Assembly (NCBI GenBank): GCA_040381475.1 | Contig: JBEIHH010000093.1 | Span: 1 to 10,244, forward strand | Origin: JAIBBG01 sp040381475 | Lineage (GTDB): Bacteria > Bacteroidota > Bacteroidia > Flavobacteriales_D > Sanyastnellaceae | Direction: 5' to 3' | DNA length: 10,244 nucleotides | Shown here: positions 1-5,309 of the stretch, one piece after another | How positions within the stretch are numbered: position 1 is the stretch's first letter | How the letters are laid out: every line of letters begins with the position of its first letter | The notes under the pieces: model-generated | Databases searched by the model: none | Told to the model about the DNA's origin: nothing | The model's input: only the letters and a program-made list of their open reading frames with translations | Position numbers and translations under genes: made by a program

Positions 1-92
1 AGGCAGCTCAAAAGCTCGGAGGTAATATTTCGGTATCAAGCGAACAAAACAAGGGAACGCGGTTTACCTTTGAGATTCCCAACAAGTCATGA
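1..92 (+). CDS. Sensor histidine kinase, C-terminal end (partial)
   Basis: Only the last 29 codons are inside the window, in the frame starting at base 3 and ending with TGA at 90-92. The peptide contains LGGNISVSSEQNKGTRFTFEIP, which fits the G2 box and last beta strand of a HATPase_c domain (Gly-Thr-x-Phe-x-Phe), the ATP-binding end of histidine kinases. The stop overlaps the start of the next gene (ATGA), so the two are probably translationally coupled as a kinase and regulator pair. The sensor domains lie outside the window, so the signal cannot be inferred. A short hydrophilic tail (NKS) ends the protein, so no receiver domain is fused at this C-terminus. Confidence 0.85.
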   Translation, partial: AAQKLGGNISVSSEQNKGTRFTFEIPNKS

Positions 93-499
93 GCAGATTG
101 CGCAATATCAATTTCTACCTTGTCGACGATAACGATATCGACACCGCAGTGAATTCGAAACTGTTGCAGATAGCTGATATATCGCCCAATATTCGCGCTT
201 ACACTGGGGCAGTTGAATTTCTCGAAGATTTAAAAAGCCGTCAACAGGATTTTGCTACAGGAGATCATGTGATATTGCTCGACATCATGATGCCGCGTAT
301 GAACGGTTTTGATTGTCTGGATCAACTTGAACTTCTGCCGAGTGAAATCAAATCAAACTTCAAAGTCTATATGTTGTCGAGCAGTATTGACCGCAACGAC
401 ATTCGTCGCGCAGAGAATTATGATCTGGTACAAAAATTACTTGAAAAGCCTCTCGATATCTATCTGCTCAAGAAGTCTCTGGAGAATATGTTTGTTTGA
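89..499 (+). CDS. Single-domain response regulator (CheY-like receiver)
   Basis: This 136-residue protein is a receiver domain with no output domain. The acidic pair is D13-D14, the phospho-acceptor is D65 in LLDIMMPRMNGFD, the switch position is a serine in MLSSS (96-99), and the conserved lysine is K120 in EKP. All residues needed for Mg2+ binding and phosphorylation are therefore present. The start overlaps the kinase stop by ATGA, which supports the kinase at 1-92 as its phosphodonor. With no DNA-binding or enzyme domain, it should act by protein-protein contact or as a phosphorelay intermediate. It is not PorX, which carries a large C-terminal effector domain. The target is unknown. Confidence 0.9.
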   Translation: MSRLRNINFYLVDDNDIDTAVNSKLLQIADISPNIRAYTGAVEFLEDLKSRQQDFATGDHVILLDIMMPRMNGFDCLDQLELLPSEIKSNFKVYMLSSSIDRNDIRRAENYDLVQKLLEKPLDIYLLKKSLENMFV

Positions 500-529
500 G
501 CTTGCTTACACCCAATTAATTCGGCAATG

Positions 530-565
530 TTTGTGATGGATTTTTGCAAAAGTCACAAATTGTGA
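530..565. repeat. Nested inverted repeats downstream of the response regulator
   Basis: TTTGTGA (530-536) and TCACAAA (553-559) form a perfect 7-bp inverted repeat around a 16-nt centre. The centre contains the 10-bp palindrome TTTTGCAAAA (542-551). The right arm is shared with a second palindrome, TCACAAATTGTGA (553-565). No T run follows on either strand, so this is not a convincing intrinsic terminator. It lies between the convergent response regulator and acetyltransferase pseudogene. It could be a 3'-end hairpin or a protein-binding site; TGTGA half-sites recall Crp/Fnr-type regulators, but nothing links it to a promoter. Confidence 0.35.
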
Positions 566-640
566 ATGCATGAAATTTTGTTCGGAAAGCTTTGTTTGCT
601 GCGAAAGAACCAGCAGTTGAGCCATGCATCCTATTTTAGT

Positions 641-1102
641 TTACACATTCCATTCGAAGTTCAGCCAGTCTTTGTTTTCCTGTGCGTCTAATCTTTCATA
701 GAATCGAATACCATCTTTGTTCCATGGAGCAACTGTCCATTTGATTTGAATGCAGTTGTTTTCTTGTGCAACTTCTTTCAACACCTCCATAAGTTGATCA
801 CCGATTTTTTGTCCGCGATAATTTTCGTGCACATACAACTGCTTGATATAAATGGCTGGTCATTTTCGGGCGGTGCAGGGGAGGAAATAGTAAACCAACA
901 TGCCGGTGATGAAGTTTTCGCTTTCATCTTCCGCCACAATAAAATGGAAATCGGGAGGTGATTTTTCGAAACCAATGCGCTGAACTATTTCAGGAGTGAT
1001 GGCAAATACATCCATCTATTGTTCAAATACGGCAAGTTCTTTCATCAGCGTCCGGAGTTGTTCGCCGTCACCTGCTTTGGCGTTTCGGATTTTGATAGAC
1101 AT
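641..1102 (-). pseudogene. GNAT-family N-acetyltransferase, two in-frame nonsense codons
   Basis: One frame from ATG at 1102 to TAA at 641 encodes a complete, collinear GNAT protein of about 153 codons, but TAG (1018-1016, codon 29) and TGA (862-860, codon 81) interrupt it. Reading through gives the usual family order: an N-terminal strand and helix ending in LMKELAVFEQ, then FHFIVAED, then AIYIKQLYVHENYRGQKIG (the acetyl-CoA pyrophosphate loop, about codons 83-101), and WNKDGIRFYERLDA. Asp139 sits where the family usually has Gly, a further sign of decay. There is no frameshift, so inactivation looks recent. TGA could come from CGA by one transition. The ATG lies 17 bp after the T9SS-sorted gene, so the two were probably co-transcribed. 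The family acetylates small molecules or amino groups; the substrate is unknown. The piece 641-838 could at most give a fragment. Confidence 0.85.
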
Positions 1103-1119
1103 GTTGTGCGATGAAAAAA

Positions 1120-1716
1120 TTACCGAGCTACGATCAGCAGTTTCTCTGTAAGCCTCATTCTTTTTTCGATGTTGAGCACAACCAGATATTCTCCTGCCGG
1201 AAAAATTCGCGTGTTCAGGAAAAATCGATCGCCTTGTGTTGTTGCTGTCTCAACCAACTTGCCTCCCGCATTGTAAATTTCCAATTCAGTGTATAGATTC
1301 TGCTCATTGTTGAACACAATTTCTACATTGCCAATAGCGGGATTGGGACTGATAAGTATTCCCTTTTCACCGGGATCGGTTACAACCACACTGATGATGT
1401 GCGAGGTGCCTAGTAGTCCGAGTTCAAGCTGGTAGTAATTCTTTTTGTTTGGCAAAGGATTGGTATCTCGGAACTCGAAATCTACCGGTATGCTGATATT
1501 CCCACAATCGCCGCTGATATGCCCGACCAGTTCGAAGTTTAAGCTATCTGAGGATCGGTAAACGTCAATTCCCTGACATACACTGCCGGCCAACATTTGC
1601 CAGTCTAATTGAACTTCGTTGTTGATTTCGGAACCTTCAAATCTTCCCAAATATGAGGTTGACTGCGCAGGCGACCGAAATGGCAGGCACAACAGGATGA
1701 GGAAAATTCTGGTCAT
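1120..1716 (-). CDS. Small secreted protein with type IX secretion C-terminal sorting domain
   Basis: This 198-residue protein begins with a short hydrophobic signal peptide (about 1-17, IFLILLCLPF, with likely cleavage near SPAQ). Residues about 22-112 look like a beta-sandwich of fibronectin-III type (VQLDW, IDVYRSSD, FEFRDTNPLPNKKNYYQLE). Cys47 and Cys71 could form a disulfide. Residues about 119-198 match a type A T9SS sorting domain: SPNP at 123-126, LEIYNAGGKLV at 145-155, PAGEYLVVLN at 173-182, and a Lys/Arg-rich end RLTEKLLIVAR. In this family the domain directs export across the outer membrane and is usually removed as the protein is anchored to the surface. No catalytic domain is visible, so it may be an adhesin-like or structural surface protein. 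It ends 17 bp before the acetyltransferase pseudogene. Confidence 0.85.
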   Translation of the reverse strand: MTRIFLILLCLPFRSPAQSTSYLGRFEGSEINNEVQLDWQMLAGSVCQGIDVYRSSDSLNFELVGHISGDCGNISIPVDFEFRDTNPLPNKKNYYQLELGLLGTSHIISVVVTDPGEKGILISPNPAIGNVEIVFNNEQNLYTELEIYNAGGKLVETATTQGDRFFLNTRIFPAGEYLVVLNIEKRMRLTEKLLIVAR

Positions 1717-1835
1717 TGAAGATGGGAAACGTGTATCATGCGAAAATAGTGGTTTCTTGCACTTGCGTTCTAAAACGGTAATCCGGGTTTAACGTTGTGT
1801 TGCATTTTGGATTGACTTACAGAATTTTTCAGGCT

Positions 1836-1866
1836 AAAAAAACATAAGGCCGCCCGTTGGCAGCCT
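1836..1866 (-). terminator. Intrinsic terminator
   Basis: On minus, AGGCTGCC (1866-1859) pairs with GGCGGCCT (1854-1847) as an 8-bp GC-rich stem with one G-U wobble and the 4-nt loop AACG. TATG and seven T residues (1842-1836) follow. It would end the candidate small RNA, or any transcript read through from dtd, before the T9SS-sorted gene. Confidence 0.75.
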
Positions 1867-1963
1867 CATGTCACTAAACCTTTAACCAAAACCTACCCAC
1901 TATGAAACCATGGGTGGCTCTTCTGATTGTATAAACCAACGATGTGGTTTTAAGTTCAGAAGA
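1836..1963 (-). ncRNA. Candidate small RNA, about 128 nt
   Basis: Read on minus, a transcript starting near 1963 would open with a hairpin whose outer 8-bp stem is TCTTCTGA (1963-1956) with TCAGAAGA (1926-1919). Nested inside is a 6-bp stem, AAACCA (1950-1945) with TGGTTT (1938-1933). A weaker stem follows, ACCCA (1915-1911) with TGGGT (1899-1895). Next comes a G/U-rich linker with several GGTTT-like units (about 1870-1893), then the terminator hairpin and T7 run (1866-1836). A TATCTTTG box sits 7 bp before the proposed start. Hairpin, unpaired linker and rho-independent end match the usual layout of bacterial small RNAs. The linker could pair with A/C-rich mRNA leaders, but this is inference. 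It could instead be the distal 3' UTR of dtd. I do not recognise a named RNA family. Confidence 0.45.
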
Positions 1964-1969
1964 ACTAAA

Positions 1970-1977
1970 CAAAGATA
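1970..1977 (-). promoter_or_regulatory. Bacteroidetes -7 box (TATCTTTG) of the candidate small RNA
   Basis: The minus strand reads TATCTTTG, an exact match to the Bacteroidetes sigma-A -7 consensus TAnnTTTG. Initiation would fall near 1963, exactly at the base of the first hairpin of the candidate RNA. I do not find a TTG -33 element at the usual distance, so the promoter is either weak or activator-dependent. Confidence 0.45.
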
Positions 1978-1983
1978 AAGCGT

Positions 1984-1995
1984 TATGCGCGCATA
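1984..1995. promoter_or_regulatory. Perfect 12-bp palindrome TATGCGCGCATA, possible operator
   Basis: TATGCGCGCATA is its own reverse complement. It ends 6 bp upstream of the minus-strand TATCTTTG box, inside what would be the spacer between the -33 and -7 elements. A bound protein there could block or remodel the promoter. The operator role is inferred from position only. Confidence 0.3.
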
Positions 1996-2042
1996 GAGAT
2001 GTTAAAGCACTTGTAATGATTGTTAAGCAATTGTTGCAGGCC

Positions 2043-2069
2043 TCTGCAGACGGGGGATCTGGCCAGATC
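2043..2069. repeat. Two adjacent palindromes
   Basis: TCTGCAGA (2043-2050) and the 14-bp perfect palindrome GATCTGGCCAGATC (2056-2069) lie 5 bp apart, separated by CGGGG. Neither has a T run, so they are not obvious terminators. They could be binding sites upstream of the candidate small RNA or simple hairpins in the 3' UTR of dtd. Confidence 0.35.
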
Positions 2070-2199
2070 TCAGATTCTGGAGCAGAAGAATTGGACACCC
2101 AATGAAGCTAAACCATCCAGGGCAAGAATGCTCATTTCGGGTGCGATTTAACCCTTAGCAGTTGGGCGTGTTTTAGCTGCTCTTGTCCACAGCATGGCG

Positions 2200-2652
2200 T
2201 CATTCCCGCGCTTTGCTGTCTACCAAAATCGTAACCGGACCATCGTTGATGAGATGCACCTGCATGTCGGCACCGAATTTTCCGGTGGCTGCAGGTTTAC
2301 CCAACGTTGCCGAAACCAGGTCGATAAAGTGTTCGTAAAGCGGAATAGCCTTTTCGGGTCTGGCTGCGCGAATGAACGACGGCCGGTTGCCTTTTTTGGT
2401 CATGGCGTGAAGTGTAAATTGACTTATGATGAGGATTTCACCGGAAACCTCCTTGACATCCAGGTTCATTTTGCCTTCGGAATCGGAAAAAATTCGCATC
2501 TGGGTGATTTTATGCGCAAGCCAAACTGCATCTTCTTCGGTATCGGATTCTTCAATGCCAAGCAACACGAGTAGTCCAACACCTATCGACCCGCTGGTTT
2601 GCCCATCGATTTCGACATGGCTTTTTTTTACGCGCTGAATTACAACTCTCAT
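2200..2652 (-). CDS. dtd: D-aminoacyl-tRNA deacylase (DTD)
   Basis: This 150-residue protein matches the usual DTD length of about 145-150. The enzyme hydrolyses the ester between a D-amino acid (or glycine mischarged on tRNA-Ala) and tRNA, keeping D-residues out of translation; it is cytoplasmic and dimeric. Diagnostic motifs are SQFTL at 77-81 and NDGPVT at 136-141, which carries the Gly-cisPro pair that rejects L-aminoacyl-tRNA. GNRPSF (88-93) and TGKFGADMQV (123-132) are also family signatures. It starts with ATG (MRVVIQRV, the typical DTD N-terminus), 7 bp after the LptD-like gene, so the two are probably co-transcribed. No terminator follows closely; the next candidate on this strand is at 1836-1866. 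Confidence 0.95.
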   Translation of the reverse strand: MRVVIQRVKKSHVEIDGQTSGSIGVGLLVLLGIEESDTEEDAVWLAHKITQMRIFSDSEGKMNLDVKEVSGEILIISQFTLHAMTKKGNRPSFIRAARPEKAIPLYEHFIDLVSATLGKPAATGKFGADMQVHLINDGPVTILVDSKARE

Positions 2653-2659
2653 TTTTCGA

Positions 2660-5125
2660 TTAAAACAAATAATTCTGATCGCCCAGATTGCCCCTCCGCT
2701 GAATTTTCAGATCCTGCAGCAGAGCCGATTTGATGTTGAGCTGAGCCATATAACTCTGTCGCTGTCCGAAGGGCACATAGTTGAACGTGAATTCCCAGCA
2801 GTGCAGATCCCAGTGCAGACCGATATTGGTGGTGGTAAAATCTCGCAGGCCGAAATCTTTGAATTGCAATGTGCGGTAGCGCTCATCATCCATGCTGTAT
2901 CCGCTGTTGAAACTGATTTTCCATTTTTCGAAAAGGCTGAAATCACCGGTGAAAGTGAATGCCTGTCGGATCACGTTTTCATCGCTTTGTGTAACAGCAT
3001 CAAAGTTTCTTGCTATTCGCAGATTGTAGTTGACATTGAGCGACCATGGCACCTTGAAGTCGATCATATTGTCGCGATTTTTCTCTATGATTTCCTGCTC
3101 TTCGGGTGTGAGTTCTTTGTCTGCTCGCGCCACTTCCTGTTGTTGTTTGCTGCTGAAACGGAAGCCGAGTGCCAGGTTTGCACCTTCAAGTCTTGTGAGC
3201 CTGTTGCTGCTTTGTGCCAGGTATTTGTTGATTTCGCGTCCGGTGCTGTCGCGGTCGTAAAAACTATGTGTGGAACTGTAGTTGAGTGTAATGTTTTTAG
3301 CGATGGTTGTAAACGCCGACATGGAAAGATTGCTCAGATTGAGCGAGTCGGCCATGGCATTGTAGCTGAATGATTTTTTCCAGCTGTCGATGATCTTGAG
3401 TTTTTTATATGTCGGTTTTGTTTGAGATTTATCGCGGACTTTGGCTTCGAAATTATTGGTTGAACTCCAGTTCAGATTGAACTGTTCTGTTGAATTCTGT
3501 GGTTGGTAGGCAGCAAGGTCAAAGGGACTGTACCCGATAAATGTGCCATCCGGCGCAAAAATGCCATTGCTGAAATTGGCATAGGGCGAATAGCTCACAC
3601 CCATATTCCATTGTATCATGTGCCTGATGGCTTTGATCATTCGGTCGTTGCCGAAATTGAATGTGCCGTATAATCTTGAATTGAAATTGCCGGAGGTATT
3701 CCAGTTGATGGCACTCCTCAGACCAACGAGTGTGTCTGTAGTAAGCAATTGCTGAGCATCGTTGAAAGACCTTTCAGCATAACGAAAAGCATTGACCATG
3801 GTAGCATTGGCACTGATGGTAAATGTGCCGTACTGTTTTGCACGCAGCGATGTAGAGGCTTGTGCCTGGAGGCGCAGTCCGTTGCGGCTTTTTTTGTTGA
3901 GCTCTTCAATTTGGCTGAAGGAAAAAAACCGCTCGTTTTCACTCACAGCATTCTGCATATCGGCAGATGCAGTAAGACCAATGTTGTCGAGGAATTTTTT
4001 GGCAGCTGGATCTTCAACAAATCTGCCAAGGGTAATCCGCGACATGTTCAGATTGACGGCAGGCAAGGTAACCTGAACATTGCGCGATTGAGTGTTTTGC
4101 GTGTGACCGGCAGTTACACCCATATTGAACGGAGTATCGGGCCAGCGTTTCGTCCATTGAATGCGCGAACTGAAAGTACTGCTCAGAAATTCCTGCTGCG
4201 ACGTATTGAGGTTGTTGCGGAAATTGTTGAGAGAACCAAGATTGACATTTGAACTAAATGTCGAATTGGGCCGGGCTTTGGGATCCTGGTTGTGCATCCA
4301 TTGCACATTGAAGTTGACGGACTTCGCATACTCGGGCAATTCCGGAATACCCGTTTTATTAACCAACCTGGAAATATTAAAGCTTCCGTTGTGCTTGTAT
4401 AGTTTTTTGTAATTGGTAAGGTTGCGCACCGACCACGAACCCCGGGTATAAACGTCGAAAAGAACTCGTGTATCCACGTTTTTGTTGATGGGCACATAGT
4501 AGCCTAAGTTCTGAATGAAATACCCCTTTTCATTGCCATTGCCATATCCGGGCAGGAGGATGCCTTGTGTACTTTCCTTTTTATTGGGAAAAAAGCCGAA
4601 AGGCAGTGCCAGGGGTGCGGGAATTTTTCGGAACTTCAAAAAGAGCGGACCGGATACCACCTTTTCGTTGGGAATAACCATAGCCTTGCTCAGCTGGAAG
4701 TGGTAGTGAGGGTTTTCCGCATTGCAAGTGGTTAGTTTGCCTTTGCCAACCGAAATCCAGTTGTTGCTTGCTTTTTTCGATACGGAAGAAAGCAGTTGGG
4801 CTTCGCCTTGTTCGGTGCGAACACCGTAACTGATGCCACGCTGCGACTTAAAATTGTACGAAAGTGAGTCTTCTTTGAAAGAATTTTCGCCTTCTGTGAA
4901 GGTAGCCCTTTCTATGACCTTGCCCGTACTGTCTTTTTTTCCCCAGGCTCGGGCAGTGTAGGAGTCCAGCGAAAATTCAATATTCTCCGCGGTCACCTTG
5001 AGGTCGCCATAAGTCACCCAGGCCTGACCGTAGAGCAGAATCCTTTCGTTTACCACGTCAACCACCGTGCTGTCCTTGCCATAATAGTCGATGGCGTGGT
5101 CGAGGCCGAGATCGTCGGATACCAC
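2660..5125 (-). CDS. lptD: LPS-assembly protein LptD-like, main body (N-terminus frameshifted off)
   Basis: This 821-codon frame opens at GTG 5125 and ends with TAA. Residues about 15-70 (VDVVNERILLYGQAWVTYGD, then LKVTAENIEF) are an OstA/LptA-like beta-jellyroll segment. LTTCNAENPHYHF (131-143), VSGPLFLKF and PLALPFGFFP (171-180) match the conserved LptD core of Bacteroidetes. The remainder alternates Tyr/Phe/Asn-rich beta strands and ends FNYVPFGQRQ...LKIQRRG, consistent with a large outer-membrane barrel. Family role: it takes LPS from the LptA bridge and inserts it into the outer leaflet. The frame has no signal peptide of its own; that is encoded upstream in another frame (5126-5304). 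GTG 5125 is therefore only where the frame opens, not a convincing native start. Downstream, dtd follows after 7 bp. Confidence 0.85.
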   Translation of the reverse strand: MVSDDLGLDHAIDYYGKDSTVVDVVNERILLYGQAWVTYGDLKVTAENIEFSLDSYTARAWGKKDSTGKVIERATFTEGENSFKEDSLSYNFKSQRGISYGVRTEQGEAQLLSSVSKKASNNWISVGKGKLTTCNAENPHYHFQLSKAMVIPNEKVVSGPLFLKFRKIPAPLALPFGFFPNKKESTQGILLPGYGNGNEKGYFIQNLGYYVPINKNVDTRVLFDVYTRGSWSVRNLTNYKKLYKHNGSFNISRLVNKTGIPELPEYAKSVNFNVQWMHNQDPKARPNSTFSSNVNLGSLNNFRNNLNTSQQEFLSSTFSSRIQWTKRWPDTPFNMGVTAGHTQNTQSRNVQVTLPAVNLNMSRITLGRFVEDPAAKKFLDNIGLTASADMQNAVSENERFFSFSQIEELNKKSRNGLRLQAQASTSLRAKQYGTFTISANATMVNAFRYAERSFNDAQQLLTTDTLVGLRSAINWNTSGNFNSRLYGTFNFGNDRMIKAIRHMIQWNMGVSYSPYANFSNGIFAPDGTFIGYSPFDLAAYQPQNSTEQFNLNWSSTNNFEAKVRDKSQTKPTYKKLKIIDSWKKSFSYNAMADSLNLSNLSMSAFTTIAKNITLNYSSTHSFYDRDSTGREINKYLAQSSNRLTRLEGANLALGFRFSSKQQQEVARADKELTPEEQEIIEKNRDNMIDFKVPWSLNVNYNLRIARNFDAVTQSDENVIRQAFTFTGDFSLFEKWKISFNSGYSMDDERYRTLQFKDFGLRDFTTTNIGLHWDLHCWEFTFNYVPFGQRQSYMAQLNIKSALLQDLKIQRRGNLGDQNYLF

Positions 5126-5304
5126 AATAGATCGGCAACTGGCACGTTGTTGGTATCAGCAGCCGGTGAAGAGAAAAGTTCTTCCGTTTGGCCATGAACG
5201 ACCGGAACCATTATCAACACCGCAAAGGTGAAAAGAGTGAGAATCCTGTAGAAAGCTGCCAAACGTTGAAAATACTTTTGTAAGTGGTGTAAAATCGGCT
5301 TCAA
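5126..5304 (-). other. lptD: Displaced 5' end of the LptD-like gene (signal peptide, other frame)
   Basis: From TTG at 5304 this frame encodes a positively charged N-terminus, a hydrophobic core (ILTLFTFAVLIMVPVV) and HGQTEE, a good signal peptide, followed by a Ser/Asp/Asn linker to VPVADLL. It then continues out of frame to a stop at 5050. The mature domain resumes as VVSDDLGLDH in the frame of 2660-5125, which is closed upstream by TGA at 5158-5156. The frame change must therefore lie between about 5158 and 5050, most likely 5110-5150. The offset equals one lost base or two gained. No ATG precedes residue 32; TTG at 5304 or TTG at 5262 (LAAFYRILTL) are the plausible starts. A sequencing error or a true mutation would look the same here. 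Confidence 0.7.
5273..5280 (+). promoter_or_regulatory. Candidate -7 box (TACTTTTG) for the amidase-MCE operon
   Basis: TACTTTTG matches the Bacteroidetes TAnnTTTG consensus. Initiation near 5287 would give a leader of about 22 nt before the amidase ATG at 5309. No clean TTG -33 element lies at the expected distance. The box sits inside the signal-peptide coding part of the divergent LptD-like gene. Confidence 0.4.
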
Positions 5305-5309
5305 AGCTA
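5302..5309 (-). promoter_or_regulatory. Candidate -7 box (TAGCTTTG) for lptD-dtd
   Basis: The minus strand reads TAGCTTTG, matching TAnnTTTG. Initiation would fall near 5295, downstream of the TTG at 5304. If the box is real, translation of the LptD-like protein cannot start at 5304, and TTG at 5262 becomes the better candidate. No TTG -33 element is seen at the expected spacing, so support is modest. Confidence 0.3.

Larger units (their letters stand above)
1717..2199. other. 483-bp intergenic region without a convincing protein gene
   Basis: This lies between the T9SS-sorted gene and dtd, both on minus. From 1717 to 1835 I see nothing beyond presumed leader of the T9SS-sorted gene; no close TAnnTTTG match was found for it. 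From 1836 to 1995 is the candidate small-RNA unit annotated separately. From 1996 to 2199 there are two more palindromes (2043-2050 and 2056-2069) and otherwise undistinguished sequence. Short open frames exist on both strands (minus 1874-2098, plus 1902-1934), but neither resembles a protein family. Confidence 0.6.

Noticed and set aside
309..536. 75-codon plus-strand frame overlapping the response regulator
   Set aside because: It is an alternative frame within a complete receiver domain whose catalytic residues are all in the other frame.
746..975. Open frames on both strands over the acetyltransferase pseudogene
   Set aside because: They are in other frames from the recognisable GNAT sequence and have no protein-like features.
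860..1018. Readthrough or recoding (selenocysteine, pyrrolysine) of the two stops in the acetyltransferase
   Set aside because: Two different stop codons are involved, neither sits at a catalytic position, and no SECIS-like context was evident. Nonsense mutation is simpler.
1874..2098. 74-codon minus-strand open frame starting with GTG
   Set aside because: The peptide has no family resemblance or signal peptide, the start is GTG, and the frame crosses the hairpins and promoter box better explained as a small RNA.
1902..2105. Plus-strand ATG encoding MKPWVALLIV then TAA, followed by 56 further open codons to TGA at 2103-2105
   Set aside because: The short peptide resembles the start of a signal sequence and could be a gene relic, but 56 open codons can arise by chance and the downstream peptide matches nothing I know. 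The minus-strand structures fit better.
2194..4706. Several plus-strand open frames opposite dtd and the LptD-like gene, the longest 190 codons at 2801-3373
   Set aside because: These are antisense shadows of strongly supported minus-strand genes; their sequences are Cys/Ser-rich and match no family.
5110..5158. Programmed -1 ribosomal frameshift in the LptD-like gene
   Set aside because: No X-XXY-YYZ slippery heptamer is present in the region where the frame must change, so mutation or sequence error is more likely.
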